A stretch of 64,000 bases of DNA from JBIOHP01 sp044449065 (GTDB taxonomy: Bacteria; Bacteroidota; Ignavibacteria; UBA10030; SZUA-254): positions 1 through 64,000 of the forward strand of contig JBIOHP010000015.1 in the NCBI GenBank assembly GCA_044449065.1. The letters run 5' to 3'. Below are positions 25,970 to 34,366 of the stretch, in pieces (position 1 is the first letter of the stretch; every line of letters begins with the position of its first letter). The translations under genes were made by a program, and so were the position numbers. Under the pieces are notes generated by a model. That model saw only the letters and a program-made list of their open reading frames with translations. It was not told where the DNA came from and searched no databases.

Positions 25970-28549
25970 TTATCCCTTCAGGTTTTGAAGGAAAAACTTT
26001 AAATACACCGACGTCGATTGAGTATAATCAAAATATCCGTAAACGACCCCGCAAACAATCAGGAGAAACACAATCCCTCCCGCATAGACGCGCATGGGAT
26101 ACACGTCGTATATAATCGAGATCCCTTTCAACAACCGGATGAAAACCCAGAGACTGACTAACGCCATGACCACAAAGACCGGCACGATATAAAAATCGGT
26201 TTCCATCAAACGAAAGAGAACCATTGATACGGGTATCAGCACAATAACCGACAGCATCGACCACACAGTAATCGACAATGCGTGATAAAAATAAACGTAA
26301 GTTTTCACCGTCATGGAAAACAGCATGATCACGCAGGCGATAAGAATTATTTTCACCATGATCAGCATTGTAACGACGATGATAAATTGCGGGGGATTCC
26401 AGATTAACCGGATAAACCAGGTTTTCGTGCTATCGGACAGGAACTGGCTCAGGAGATTATCGAGGAGCAGATTGTACCGGTAATGAGAAAAAATCGCCGA
26501 GAGCATGGTTGCCCACGTCAACGACACCACCAGCATCAAGAATGCCGATTGCGGATAGGAAAGAATTCTCTGATCGCGCACATCGGCAAAGAAATTGTAA
26601 TTACGGAACAACGATCTGTTCACGCTATCGCGGAAACGGCGGTTCCCGTTATAGACGAATGCAAACGAAACAAGAATCAGCAAGCCCGCTCCCACATACA
26701 CAATCGGGGTGCTGGCAGAATAATTTCCCACCGGCAGCGCCTGAACTTTTTCACCGCTGAACAACGCCCGCACCACGTCGAACGCCACGCGCTTCTCCCG
26801 CTCGTACGTTACGATCCCCATAGTCTGCATAAATGCATCGGGAGAGTTGGTGGTCATCGCAGGCCTATCCGTCCGCCAATCGCTGAATGAGGAGATCACC
26901 GATCCGGCAATTTTTTCATCATGGAACACGTCGTAAAATCGCATGATATACCTCGCCTGGGATTCGAGCGAACGCGTATCACTGTATCCCCGGCGGTTAT
27001 CGGGTTCAACGTTGACGCCATACCGTGTTACAATCATGGGTTTATGCGGATATTGCATTTGGCAGGTATGGAGGGCTTCTTTAAATTCGCGCGGATCCTC
27101 CTGTCTCACATTTATTCCGATGATATCGACATTATCGAGACAAGATTCTTTTAATGTTCCTGAAGTATAATAAATCGGGCGGTCATCCAGCGTTTTAATG
27201 GTGGTTTTCGCATTGATAATATATTCGGAGGCGGCTGTCGATCCGGATTCAAAATTTTCTCCGAGTCCCCATGCAAGCACGCTTGCATGGCTGCGGTCGC
27301 GTCCCACCATCTCGCGGATGAACGATCCCGCGAGATCCTGAAAATAATCCTTCATCAAAATCTCGGTGGGGACATTATCCAGCGGGACGTCTTCAAGAGC
27401 GAGTACCCCATACCGGTCGCAAAGATTCAGCATGTACGGATGGGGCGGATAGGGGAAGCGGATAAGGTTTGTTCCAATAGATTTCATCAGGGCGACGTCG
27501 CGCTCCAACGCCTCATAACTCATTGCCGAACCAAAGCCCGGATGATCTTCAACCCAATTTATCCCCTTCAGAATTGTTACGGCATTGTTGATGAATAATT
27601 TGCCGTCTTTCCATTGCAAATTTCTTAAGCCGGTATCGAAATCATATTCGTCCAGTACTGTTGTTTGATCCTTTCCCATGATCTTAACGAGTTGCACTTT
27701 TATGGTGTAGAGATCGGGAACATCGGGAGACCATAATTTGGGAGTATCCAGGGTAATATCGACATAGCCGCCGGTAGGTTTGTTTACCACCGGATTAATC
27801 TCAGCGAAATTAGTCCGTACTACAAATTCATTTTTCAACTTATCATAAATATCCGCCTGTATGCCGAGCGTAAAACTTTCGTCAGGTTTAAAACCCGACC
27901 ACCGATCGATCACTTCCGCAGAAATCGTCAGATCCGCCTGTGAGGCGTCATCGGCAATCGCATATTTGACGTCTGCATGTTCGATGTGCAGTTTCGGAAC
28001 GCCGAGGATATAAATATCGCGCGATATCCCCCCGTACGTCCGCCATCCGCCCACTTGCTGTTTGAGGGGAAGAGTAGTATTAGGGGTTAACTCGTTATCG
28101 ACCACAACAATGATGGAATTATCATTCCCCACCTGAAGCGTATTCGGTTGAATGGGCAATGTTATAGATGTGTACCCGCCCTGGTGTCTGCCGACAAAAT
28201 TCCCATTGATCGTAATCTCGGATTGATAGTTAATTCCATAGATCACTAAATAGAATGAATATTTATCAAGCATCTCAGCGGTGACACTAAAAGACCGCAT
28301 AAAAGTCACCCTCGCGGCGGTTTCATACACTCCGGGAATTGAGACCGTGTTCCATTCTTTGCTATCTAAGGTATAACGCCAGGAACCTGATAAATCAATT
28401 TTTATTCTATAGGGGGTATCGGGATACATTCCTGCATCCGCGCCGGTTCGGGTGGGTTGACCATTTTCAAAAAATTTTAGCTGAGATACGAGTACGCCGT
28501 TAAAAACGAACAAAAACAGCGCACTATAGAACAGAAATCGCAAGTTCAC
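25970..28549 (-). CDS. Membrane-anchored GH2-like protein lacking both catalytic glutamates
   Basis: This is an 859-residue protein. A signal or anchor segment (1-22) is followed by the three GH2 modules: sugar-binding jelly roll (about 47-190), Ig-like (about 190-310) and TIM barrel (about 315-600, 'LKGINWVEDHPGFG'). The acid/base motif, normally W-S-L-G-N-E, reads WGLGEN (427-432), and the nucleophile motif, normally T-E-Y-G, reads TRYG (508-511). The barrel is therefore probably not a hydrolase. From about 615 onward there are about six hydrophobic segments, an unusual addition for GH2. The GTG start is tentative. It ends 6 bp before smc. A carbohydrate-binding or sensing role at the envelope is inferred. 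Confidence 0.75.
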   Translation of the reverse strand: MNLRFLFYSALFLFVFNGVLVSQLKFFENGQPTRTGADAGMYPDTPYRIKIDLSGSWRYTLDSKEWNTVSIPGVYETAARVTFMRSFSVTAEMLDKYSFYLVIYGINYQSEITINGNFVGRHQGGYTSITLPIQPNTLQVGNDNSIIVVVDNELTPNTTLPLKQQVGGWRTYGGISRDIYILGVPKLHIEHADVKYAIADDASQADLTISAEVIDRWSGFKPDESFTLGIQADIYDKLKNEFVVRTNFAEINPVVNKPTGGYVDITLDTPKLWSPDVPDLYTIKVQLVKIMGKDQTTVLDEYDFDTGLRNLQWKDGKLFINNAVTILKGINWVEDHPGFGSAMSYEALERDVALMKSIGTNLIRFPYPPHPYMLNLCDRYGVLALEDVPLDNVPTEILMKDYFQDLAGSFIREMVGRDRSHASVLAWGLGENFESGSTAASEYIINAKTTIKTLDDRPIYYTSGTLKESCLDNVDIIGINVRQEDPREFKEALHTCQMQYPHKPMIVTRYGVNVEPDNRRGYSDTRSLESQARYIMRFYDVFHDEKIAGSVISSFSDWRTDRPAMTTNSPDAFMQTMGIVTYEREKRVAFDVVRALFSGEKVQALPVGNYSASTPIVYVGAGLLILVSFAFVYNGNRRFRDSVNRSLFRNYNFFADVRDQRILSYPQSAFLMLVVSLTWATMLSAIFSHYRYNLLLDNLLSQFLSDSTKTWFIRLIWNPPQFIIVVTMLIMVKIILIACVIMLFSMTVKTYVYFYHALSITVWSMLSVIVLIPVSMVLFRLMETDFYIVPVFVVMALVSLWVFIRLLKGISIIYDVYPMRVYAGGIVFLLIVCGVVYGYFDYTQSTSVYLKFFLQNLKG

Positions 28550-28892
28550 CAGATGATTTAGACGTGAATCAATGAGTAATGGTCAAATTTTGGTATATCA
28601 TTGGGAATATAATAAAAAAAAAGCCCGAAAGCAACGGTTTTTGCGGTTTTGGAAAGAAAAATGAAGGTTTTTATATGATAAAACGCCTACGAAGAAAAAA
28701 TGTGTAAAAATCACAATTTTTTTATAGTTATGAGACCACCCAAAAAGTTCAGATGCGTAAAGTCTGACACGTCTGACCGGTCGGACTGGTCCCCTGAGGA
28801 AACAACCTTTTCTCTACGCCTTACCCAAATAACCGGTATTCTTACGGAAGATGGACTATGCCACTTTCGTTTAGTATAACACTAACCTTTTC
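28550..28892. other. Gene-free interval between tpiA and the GH2-like gene
   Basis: It is A+T-rich, with a poly-A stretch at 28613-28621 and short direct repeats of GTCTGAC around 28770-28785. It may contain the promoter of the GH2-smc-lpx operon, but I see no clear consensus pair. Confidence 0.4.
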
Positions 28893-29648
28893 TTACCCCG
28901 CCAACACAATCGCAACAAAGGCATCTGCTTTTAACGAGGCGCCGCCCACCAACGCCCCATCAATATCCTTTTGAGATAATAATTGAGCGGCATTGGCGGC
29001 ATTCACGCTGCCGCCGTATTGGATAATTACATTCTCTGCAACTTGAGCCGAGAAGAGTTTTTTCACTAACGAGCGTATCAAATGATGAACTTCGTTGGCT
29101 TGTTCCGGCGTTGCAGTCTTCCCCGTTCCAATCGCCCATACAGGTTCGTATGCAATCACTACGTTTGCCATATCCGGCTGAGTCAATCCCGCGAGCACGC
29201 CCTTCACCTGCGTTGACACAGTTTTTTCAGTGACGCCCGATTCGCGCTCCTGCAATAATTCACCGACGCACACGATGGGTTTCAATCCAGCTTGCAGCGC
29301 CTTCTTAACTTTTTTATTGATTAGCGAGTCGCTCTCTTTGAAATACTGCCGGCGTTCTGAGTGCCCCAGGATAACATACTCGCATCCGGCGGCAATGAGC
29401 ATGCGCGAGGAAATTTCACCCGTGAACGCCCCGTCTTCCTGCTCCGACATATTCTGCGCGCCGAGTTTAACGCGCGTATTTTTGATTAACGCGCTCGCGG
29501 TTAACAATGATGTAAAAGGCGGGCACAGCACAACACCGATTGTGTTTTTTACCTGTCCCAGCCGCGACAACAGGTCGCGGATGAGCGATTCGGTTTCGGC
29601 AATGTCTTTGTTCATTTTCCAGTTGCCGGCAATCAGTTTTGGGCGCAT
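28893..29648 (-). CDS. tpiA: Triosephosphate isomerase
   Basis: This 251-residue (beta/alpha)8 enzyme interconverts dihydroxyacetone phosphate and glyceraldehyde 3-phosphate. 'AGNWKMN' (Asn/Lys of the active site) is at the start, followed by the catalytic His in 'ILGHSERRQYF', the catalytic Glu in 'IAYEPVWAIGTGKTATPEQ' (with the loop-6 lid) and the phosphate-binding 'IQYGGSVNAANA' and 'GALVGGASLKADAF'. Length and motifs are standard. The start is an ATG. It is monocistronic-looking, flanked by repeat DNA downstream and the toxin-antitoxin pair upstream. Confidence 0.98.
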   Translation of the reverse strand: MRPKLIAGNWKMNKDIAETESLIRDLLSRLGQVKNTIGVVLCPPFTSLLTASALIKNTRVKLGAQNMSEQEDGAFTGEISSRMLIAAGCEYVILGHSERRQYFKESDSLINKKVKKALQAGLKPIVCVGELLQERESGVTEKTVSTQVKGVLAGLTQPDMANVVIAYEPVWAIGTGKTATPEQANEVHHLIRSLVKKLFSAQVAENVIIQYGGSVNAANAAQLLSQKDIDGALVGGASLKADAFVAIVLAG

Positions 29649-29702
29649 AAGGTTATGTGATTTTTGTTTATAAGATTTAGGAAGTTTTTACCGTTCTATG
29701 AA

Positions 29703-29987
29703 TCAGTATGCTTCTTTACGATGTTTGAATGAGTACAAGATAACGTCAGTCCCAATGATATCGTAGCGGAGGCGGTATTTACCGGAACGGATTCGCCACT
29801 GACCTTCGCCAACGGCGACATCTTTAAGCTTCTTGATATCGTACCGTCGGCTTCGGTTGTAAGGATCATGGATTAAAATGTTTTTCACCGGTTCTAATTT
29901 TCGAATGATACTGGGGTTCCCTTTGAGGATTTCTTCAAAATCACGCTGAAAGCGGGTTGTCGGGAGAAGTCGAAAGACTTGCGGCAT
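29703..29987 (-). CDS. RelE/ParE-superfamily toxin
   Basis: This small basic protein of 94 residues has the RelE/ParE fold pattern: 'FQRDFEEIL' (helix 1), 'NILIHDPYNRSRRYDIKKLKD', 'GQWRIRSGKYRLRYDIIG' (central beta strands with Arg-rich surface) and 'VILYSFKHRKEAY' (C-terminal strand with His/Arg). RelE-type members cut mRNA on the ribosome; ParE members poison gyrase; which applies here is not decided by sequence. It follows the antitoxin gene by 12 bp, the usual antitoxin-first order, on the minus strand. Confidence 0.85.
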   Translation of the reverse strand: MPQVFRLLPTTRFQRDFEEILKGNPSIIRKLEPVKNILIHDPYNRSRRYDIKKLKDVAVGEGQWRIRSGKYRLRYDIIGTDVILYSFKHRKEAY

Positions 29988-29999
29988 AGCGCAGGCGTT

Positions 30000-30305
30000 T
30001 TATCTCTTCGTATGCTTTTTCGATTTGGCTTTGAGTCCTGCGAGATAGGTATCAAGGTCGTGCGTGAGCTTGCCTCGTCGGTACTCTTCATACCCTTCCT
30101 TGATCTGTTGTTTAAGCCCAGGATCTTGTAGGTCCAGGTAATCCTCATATTCATCCACGTCCAGGAGGGCGGCAACCGGGATGCCGTCTTTTTCGAGGAT
30201 AAAGTGTTCCTTGTTATTGTGGACACGCCTGATGAGCGAACCAAGATTAACGCGCGCCTTTGTTAGCGGAAGCCGGTTGACGGTAGTTTTTGTTTGCATA
30301 ACCAT
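30000..30305 (-). CDS. Phd/YefM-family antitoxin
   Basis: This 101-residue antitoxin has the Phd/YefM N-terminal DNA-binding domain ('LTKARVNLGSLIRRVHNNKEHFILEKDGIPVAALLDVDEYEDYL', about 14-58) and a charged C-terminal tail that would wrap the toxin. Two ATGs (codons 1 and 3) are possible starts. The N-domain should bind the TTGATTAA motifs just upstream, giving autorepression with the toxin as co-repressor, as in known Phd/YefM systems. Confidence 0.85.
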   Translation of the reverse strand: MVMQTKTTVNRLPLTKARVNLGSLIRRVHNNKEHFILEKDGIPVAALLDVDEYEDYLDLQDPGLKQQIKEGYEEYRRGKLTHDLDTYLAGLKAKSKKHTKR

Positions 30306-30330
30306 GAATAAAAAATTTTACACTGACGAT

Positions 30331-30371
30331 AATTGATTAATTCAATTTTAGTTGATTAACATTAATCAATT
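30331..30371. promoter_or_regulatory. Operator-like TTGATTAA repeats upstream of the antitoxin gene
   Basis: The octamer TTGATTAA occurs at 30333-30340 and 30352-30359, and inverted (TTAATCAA) at 30362-30369. The outer arms AATTGATTAAT (30331-30341) and ATTAATCAATT (30361-30371) are perfect inverted repeats. They lie 26-66 bp upstream of the antitoxin ATG, the expected place for autoregulation. Confidence 0.6.
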
Positions 30372-31062
30372 TAAATATAGCAATATCGCTTCAGAAAGTC
30401 AAGGGTGGTGAATTATACAATGAGCATATTATGAAACACCGCCCTTCGCTTGACAATCCCCTTTTAGAGAGGGGTGGCTCGACGCAGTCGAGACGGGGTG
30501 TGTATCAATATTCTTTCTCGTTACCACGCTACTGCGTCAACAAGTTGTAGCTCAGTTAATATTTCAAACAATATATTTTTGACGCAGAGCGTCCGGGTGG
30601 TCATCCCGAATAATTGTTGTGCTATACCAGCGCGTGTCCCCCATTTTCAAGGGGGACGCGATGCGTTTTTTGCATCGCAGGGGGTTACGTTTTGAAACCC
30701 ACTTCTTGCCTTTGGTGTTTCCCCTCCATTTTCAAGCCAGCCCGACAACGTCATTCTGGCGGGGAGAGGATGGAGCCCGTCCCGATTCTTATTATCGGGA
30801 GGGTGGTCTATTCTTGACGCAGAGCGTCCGGATGGTCATTCCGACGAAGATCGTCGGAACGAGATGTAACCGTTCGTGCACTTTCGCTCGTTAATCCCCT
30901 TCAGAGGGGTGGCTCCCGACATCAGTCGGGAGATGGGGTGTGTGAAAATGTAGAACGGTTCGACAAATTGATTTTGAAACGCAAGTTGCATCGATAGAAG
31001 GAGATTGCGACGTTCCGCTGATGTGGAACTCGCAATGACGCCACTGCGTCAGTAAATCCCTC
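30372..31062. repeat. Gene-free repeat cluster between the TA pair and sucC
   Basis: This stretch holds several repeat types. CCCCTTTTAGAGAGGGGTGGCTC with a CGACGCAGTCGAGA palindrome lies at about 30459-30500, and a related copy at about 30895-30943 has CCCGACATCAGTCGGGA. The direct repeat TTGACGCAGAGCGTCCGG.TGGTCAT occurs near 30578 and 30815. A TCTCGTTACCACGC...GCGT motif is near 30517. A reversed core of the 15099-15217 family (GAGATTGCGA...CTCGCAATGACG) is at 30996-31040. Open frames across it are composed of repeats and were not called. Confidence 0.55.
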
Positions 31063-32223
31063 TTACGCTATCGCTCTCGTAACCAGCGTGGCGGCTTCCT
31101 GGAAATTACCCGCAACCGAAAAATTTAATCCGGAATCGGCAAGCAATTTCCGGGCTTCCTTCGCGTTCGTTCCTTCCAGGCGGACAACCACCGGCACGTT
31201 CACATTGACCTTCGTCGCCGCTTCGATAACGCCGTTCGCAACGCGATCGCAGCGCACAATCCCGCCGAAAATATTAATGAGCACTGCTTTCACATTCTTA
31301 TCGGAAAGGATGATCCGGAAGCCGTTCGATACCGTCTCAGCGTTAGCGCCGCCGCCGACGTCAAGAAAATTCGCCGGATGCCCGCCTGCCAGCTTGATGA
31401 TATCCATCGTCGCCATCGCGAGTCCCGCGCCGTTGACCATGCAGCCGACGTTGCCGTCCAATTTGATGTAATTTAAATTGGATTTTGACGCTTCGATCTC
31501 CGAAGGATCTTCTTCATCAAGATCGCGCATCGCTTCAATATCGGCATGGCGGTAGAGCGCGTTATCGTCGAAATTCATTTTCGCGTCGAGCGCGATCACC
31601 TGTCCATCGGTGGTAAGCACAAGCGGATTGATTTCCGCCAGCGACGCGTCGGTTTCATCATACGCCCGGTACAGAGCTCCGAAAAATTTCACTGCGTTCT
31701 TAAAGGTATCACCCGAAAGCCCGAGAGAAAACGCAAGCTTGCGCGCTTGAAAATCCCGGAAGCCCAGTATGGGGCTGACATATTCCTTGAAAATCAGATC
31801 CGGAGTTTCCGCCGCAACTTTCTCGATCTCAACGCCGCCTTCCGTAGAAGCCATAACGACATTCTGCGATTTCGCGCGGTCAAGCGTGATACCGACGTAC
31901 AACTCTTTTGCAATCGATATCCCCTGCTCAATCAATAACCGCTTCACCACTTTTCCTTCGGGTCCGGTCTGGTGCGTTACGAGCGTCATGCCCAAAATTT
32001 GCGACGCGTAATCGCGCATTTCATTGATGCTCTGGGCGACTTTTACACCGCCGCCCTTGCCGCGCCCGCCCGCATGGATTTGCGCCTTCACCACCCAGGC
32101 CGATCCGCCTAACCGCTGAGCGACCTGCACCGCTTCTTCAACGGAAAACGCTACGCCCCCCTGCGGCGTCGTCACTCCGAATTTCTTTAATATTTCCTTG
32201 CCCTGATATTCGTGAATTTTCAT
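31063..32223 (-). CDS. sucC: Succinyl-CoA ligase [ADP-forming], beta subunit
   Basis: This 386-residue subunit provides the ATP-grasp nucleotide site for converting succinyl-CoA to succinate with ADP phosphorylation in the TCA cycle. 'HEYQGKEILKKFGV' at the N-terminus, 'VKAQIHAGGRGKGGGVKVA' (ATP loop), 'LAEINPLVLTTDGQVIALDAKMNFDDNALYRH' (metal-binding) and 'INIFGGIVRCDRVANGVIEA' are family signatures. The alpha subunit gene sucD is not adjacent and not in the window, which is unusual but known in this phylum. The start is an ATG. Confidence 0.97.
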   Translation of the reverse strand: MKIHEYQGKEILKKFGVTTPQGGVAFSVEEAVQVAQRLGGSAWVVKAQIHAGGRGKGGGVKVAQSINEMRDYASQILGMTLVTHQTGPEGKVVKRLLIEQGISIAKELYVGITLDRAKSQNVVMASTEGGVEIEKVAAETPDLIFKEYVSPILGFRDFQARKLAFSLGLSGDTFKNAVKFFGALYRAYDETDASLAEINPLVLTTDGQVIALDAKMNFDDNALYRHADIEAMRDLDEEDPSEIEASKSNLNYIKLDGNVGCMVNGAGLAMATMDIIKLAGGHPANFLDVGGGANAETVSNGFRIILSDKNVKAVLINIFGGIVRCDRVANGVIEAATKVNVNVPVVVRLEGTNAKEARKLLADSGLNFSVAGNFQEAATLVTRAIA

Positions 32224-32276
32224 GTATGGTTCCTATTGGAATTATTTATGAATAATGAAAAACGTGTCTCAAAAAA

Positions 32277-32504
32277 ATACCTTCATTTGTTGAGTCATGC
32301 CGAACTTGGTTCGGCATCTGTTTTGACTGACTTTTAGATCCCGAAACAAGTTCGGGATGACGAATTATTCGAGATTGAAAAGATATATTTATCGCTCAGT
32401 CGAATTTCTGCTTTTCACAACATACATCGAGATGAGGAGATTGCGACATCCGCCTCCCGCCAAAAAGACGGCGGGTAAAGCGGGCGGACTCGCAATGACT
32501 TTTT
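32277..32504. repeat. Palindromic dispersed repeats between sucC and the P5C dehydrogenase gene
   Basis: ATGCCGAACTTGGTTCGGCAT (32297-32317) and ATCCCGAAACAAGTTCGGGAT (32338-32358) form two hairpins, a pair often seen together in FCB genomes. At 32431-32500 lies an inverted core of the 15099-15217 family (GAGATTGCGAC...CTCGCAATGACT). Confidence 0.55.
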
Positions 32505-34061
32505 TTACTTCACCTTGGTCGCTAACGACTTCGCCTGTAAGTACAACCCCAGGTAATCCTGTCCGCCGGCTTTGGAATCGGTGCCGCTCATGTTGAACCC
32601 GCCGAACGGATGCGCGCCAACCATCGCGCCGGTGCATTTTCTGTTCAGGTAAAGGTTCCCACAATAAAATTCCTTCTTCGCCCGGTCAAGTTTCTTCTTG
32701 TTCTTTGAATAAATCGCGCCGGTCAACCCGAACTCGGTATTGTTCGCGATCTCAAGCGCGTGATCGAAATTCTTCGCTTTGATAACCGCAAGCACGGGAC
32801 CGAAAATTTCTTCCTGCGAGATCGTCGCCTTCGGCTCAACATCGGCGATGATGGTGGGTTTCACGAAATAGCCGTTGCCGGGTATCTCCGATCCGCCCGC
32901 GACAACCTTGCCGCCTTCCTTCTCGCCGATCTCGATGTACTTCAGGATGCTGTCCATCGAGCGTTTATTGACGACGGGACCCATGTAATTTTCGTACGAC
33001 TTTGCCGGACCAACCGTTAAACCGTTCGTTTGCTTCACAACAAGTTCAAGGAATTTATCATACACTTTCTCATCGACAATTGCGCGGGAACATGCGGAGC
33101 ATTTCTGTCCCTGGAATCCAAACGCTGCCGATACCACGCCCTTCGCCGCGTCAGCGACATCCGCTTCTGAATCGACGATGATGGAATCCTTGCCGCCCAT
33201 TTCCGCAACGACGCGCTTGAGCCAGATTTGTCCGGGCCGTACTTTCGCCGCCTCTTCATAAATGTGGACGCCGACTTCCTTCGATCCGGTGAACGATATG
33301 AACCGCACCTTCGGATGAGAGACCAATGTATCGCCGACAGCAGGACCGGGTCCCGCAACAAAATTGACGACGCCCGGGGGCAATCCGGCTTCTTCCAGAA
33401 TCTCCATAAACTTGTAGCCGATCAGCGGCGAATCGCTCGATGGCTTCAACACGACCGTGTTGCCGGTAACGAGCGCCGCGGTTGTCATGCCGACAAGGAT
33501 GGCAAGGGGAAAATTCCACGGCGGGATCACCACGCCCACGCCAAGCGGGATATACTCAAGCTGGTTTTTTTCGCCGGGGAGCTGGATGGCGGTCTTCGCG
33601 TTTGCATACCGCAGCATCTCTCTTCCGTAGAACTCGCAGAAGTCGATTGCCTCGGCTATATCGCCATCCGCCTCGGGCCACGTTTTGCCGACTTCCAGCG
33701 CTTCCACCGCGTTCAGCTCGAAGCGGTATTTCTTCATCAGCTTCGAAATTTTAAAAAGATAGGACGCGCGTTTTTCGGCGGGCACGTTTTTCCATTTTTC
33801 AAACGTGGCAAGCGCGACGTCAAGCGCCATCAGCGCGTCATCGGCATTGCCTTTCTGGAAAACGCCCACGACCTGATCGGGACTGGATGGGTTGAGCGAG
33901 TTAAATTTATATTGACCGGTAATTTTTTTGCCGCCGATGATATTGGGATATTCTTTGCCGATATCTTTTTCAACTTTCGCAATCGCGGCTTGCTGTTTCC
34001 GGCGATTGGCGGGCTTGGTAAAATCGGTGTAGGGTTCGTTCTTAAATTTCGGTATTGCCAT
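32505..34061 (-). CDS. pruA: 1-pyrroline-5-carboxylate dehydrogenase (RocA/PruA type)
   Basis: This 518-residue aldehyde dehydrogenase oxidises glutamate semialdehyde (P5C) to glutamate with NAD+, the second step of proline catabolism. Visible motifs are 'VIPPWNFPLAILVGMTTAALVTGNTVVLKPSSDSPL', 'RFISFTGSKEVG' (Rossmann), 'VVAEMGGKDSIIVD' (catalytic Glu) and 'AAFGFQGQKCSACSRAIV' (catalytic Cys), with the Q-K-C context typical of P5C dehydrogenases. The ATG is preceded by GAGAGGA. It is monofunctional; proline dehydrogenase is encoded separately at 55.9 kb. Confidence 0.95.
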   Translation of the reverse strand: MAIPKFKNEPYTDFTKPANRRKQQAAIAKVEKDIGKEYPNIIGGKKITGQYKFNSLNPSSPDQVVGVFQKGNADDALMALDVALATFEKWKNVPAEKRASYLFKISKLMKKYRFELNAVEALEVGKTWPEADGDIAEAIDFCEFYGREMLRYANAKTAIQLPGEKNQLEYIPLGVGVVIPPWNFPLAILVGMTTAALVTGNTVVLKPSSDSPLIGYKFMEILEEAGLPPGVVNFVAGPGPAVGDTLVSHPKVRFISFTGSKEVGVHIYEEAAKVRPGQIWLKRVVAEMGGKDSIIVDSEADVADAAKGVVSAAFGFQGQKCSACSRAIVDEKVYDKFLELVVKQTNGLTVGPAKSYENYMGPVVNKRSMDSILKYIEIGEKEGGKVVAGGSEIPGNGYFVKPTIIADVEPKATISQEEIFGPVLAVIKAKNFDHALEIANNTEFGLTGAIYSKNKKKLDRAKKEFYCGNLYLNRKCTGAMVGAHPFGGFNMSGTDSKAGGQDYLGLYLQAKSLATKVK

Positions 34062-34366
34062 AGATTCCTCTCGGTTAAAATGTGTTAAAGCAAATCAATT
34101 TCTGTACAAAATTCAATTTTTAGGGTGTTTTTGCAGAGCTTGCAGCTATCTGGATTTCTGATGGTAAAAAATTATGAAGAGATGTAACAGTAATTTTTAC
34201 CTGTAGAAATATACAAAATTTTTGGGAGAGATGGGGGGATAGTTCATTCTCGTTACCACGCTCGCGCGTGGTAATGCAATCGTTGACACTCCTGCGTCAG
34301 TAAGGCACCGATTCATTGATATTTTGATCGATCATTTATTTGATGCGTTCTGTAGGGGAGTCATTC
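34062..34366. repeat. Gene-free segment with a GTTACCACGC/GCGTGGTAAT repeat
   Basis: TTCTCGTTACCACGCTCGCG followed by CGTGGTAATGC (about 34246-34276) and CGTTGACACTCCTGCGTCAG (34281-34300) match a repeat also present near 39599-39650, with a shorter form near 35517. The rest is A+T-rich with no gene seen. Confidence 0.5.

Noticed and set aside
34246..34300. Possible CRISPR-like repeat (GTTACCACGC...GCGTGGTAAT)
   Set aside because: Copies are scattered far apart singly, without regular spacers or cas genes; it is a dispersed palindromic repeat.
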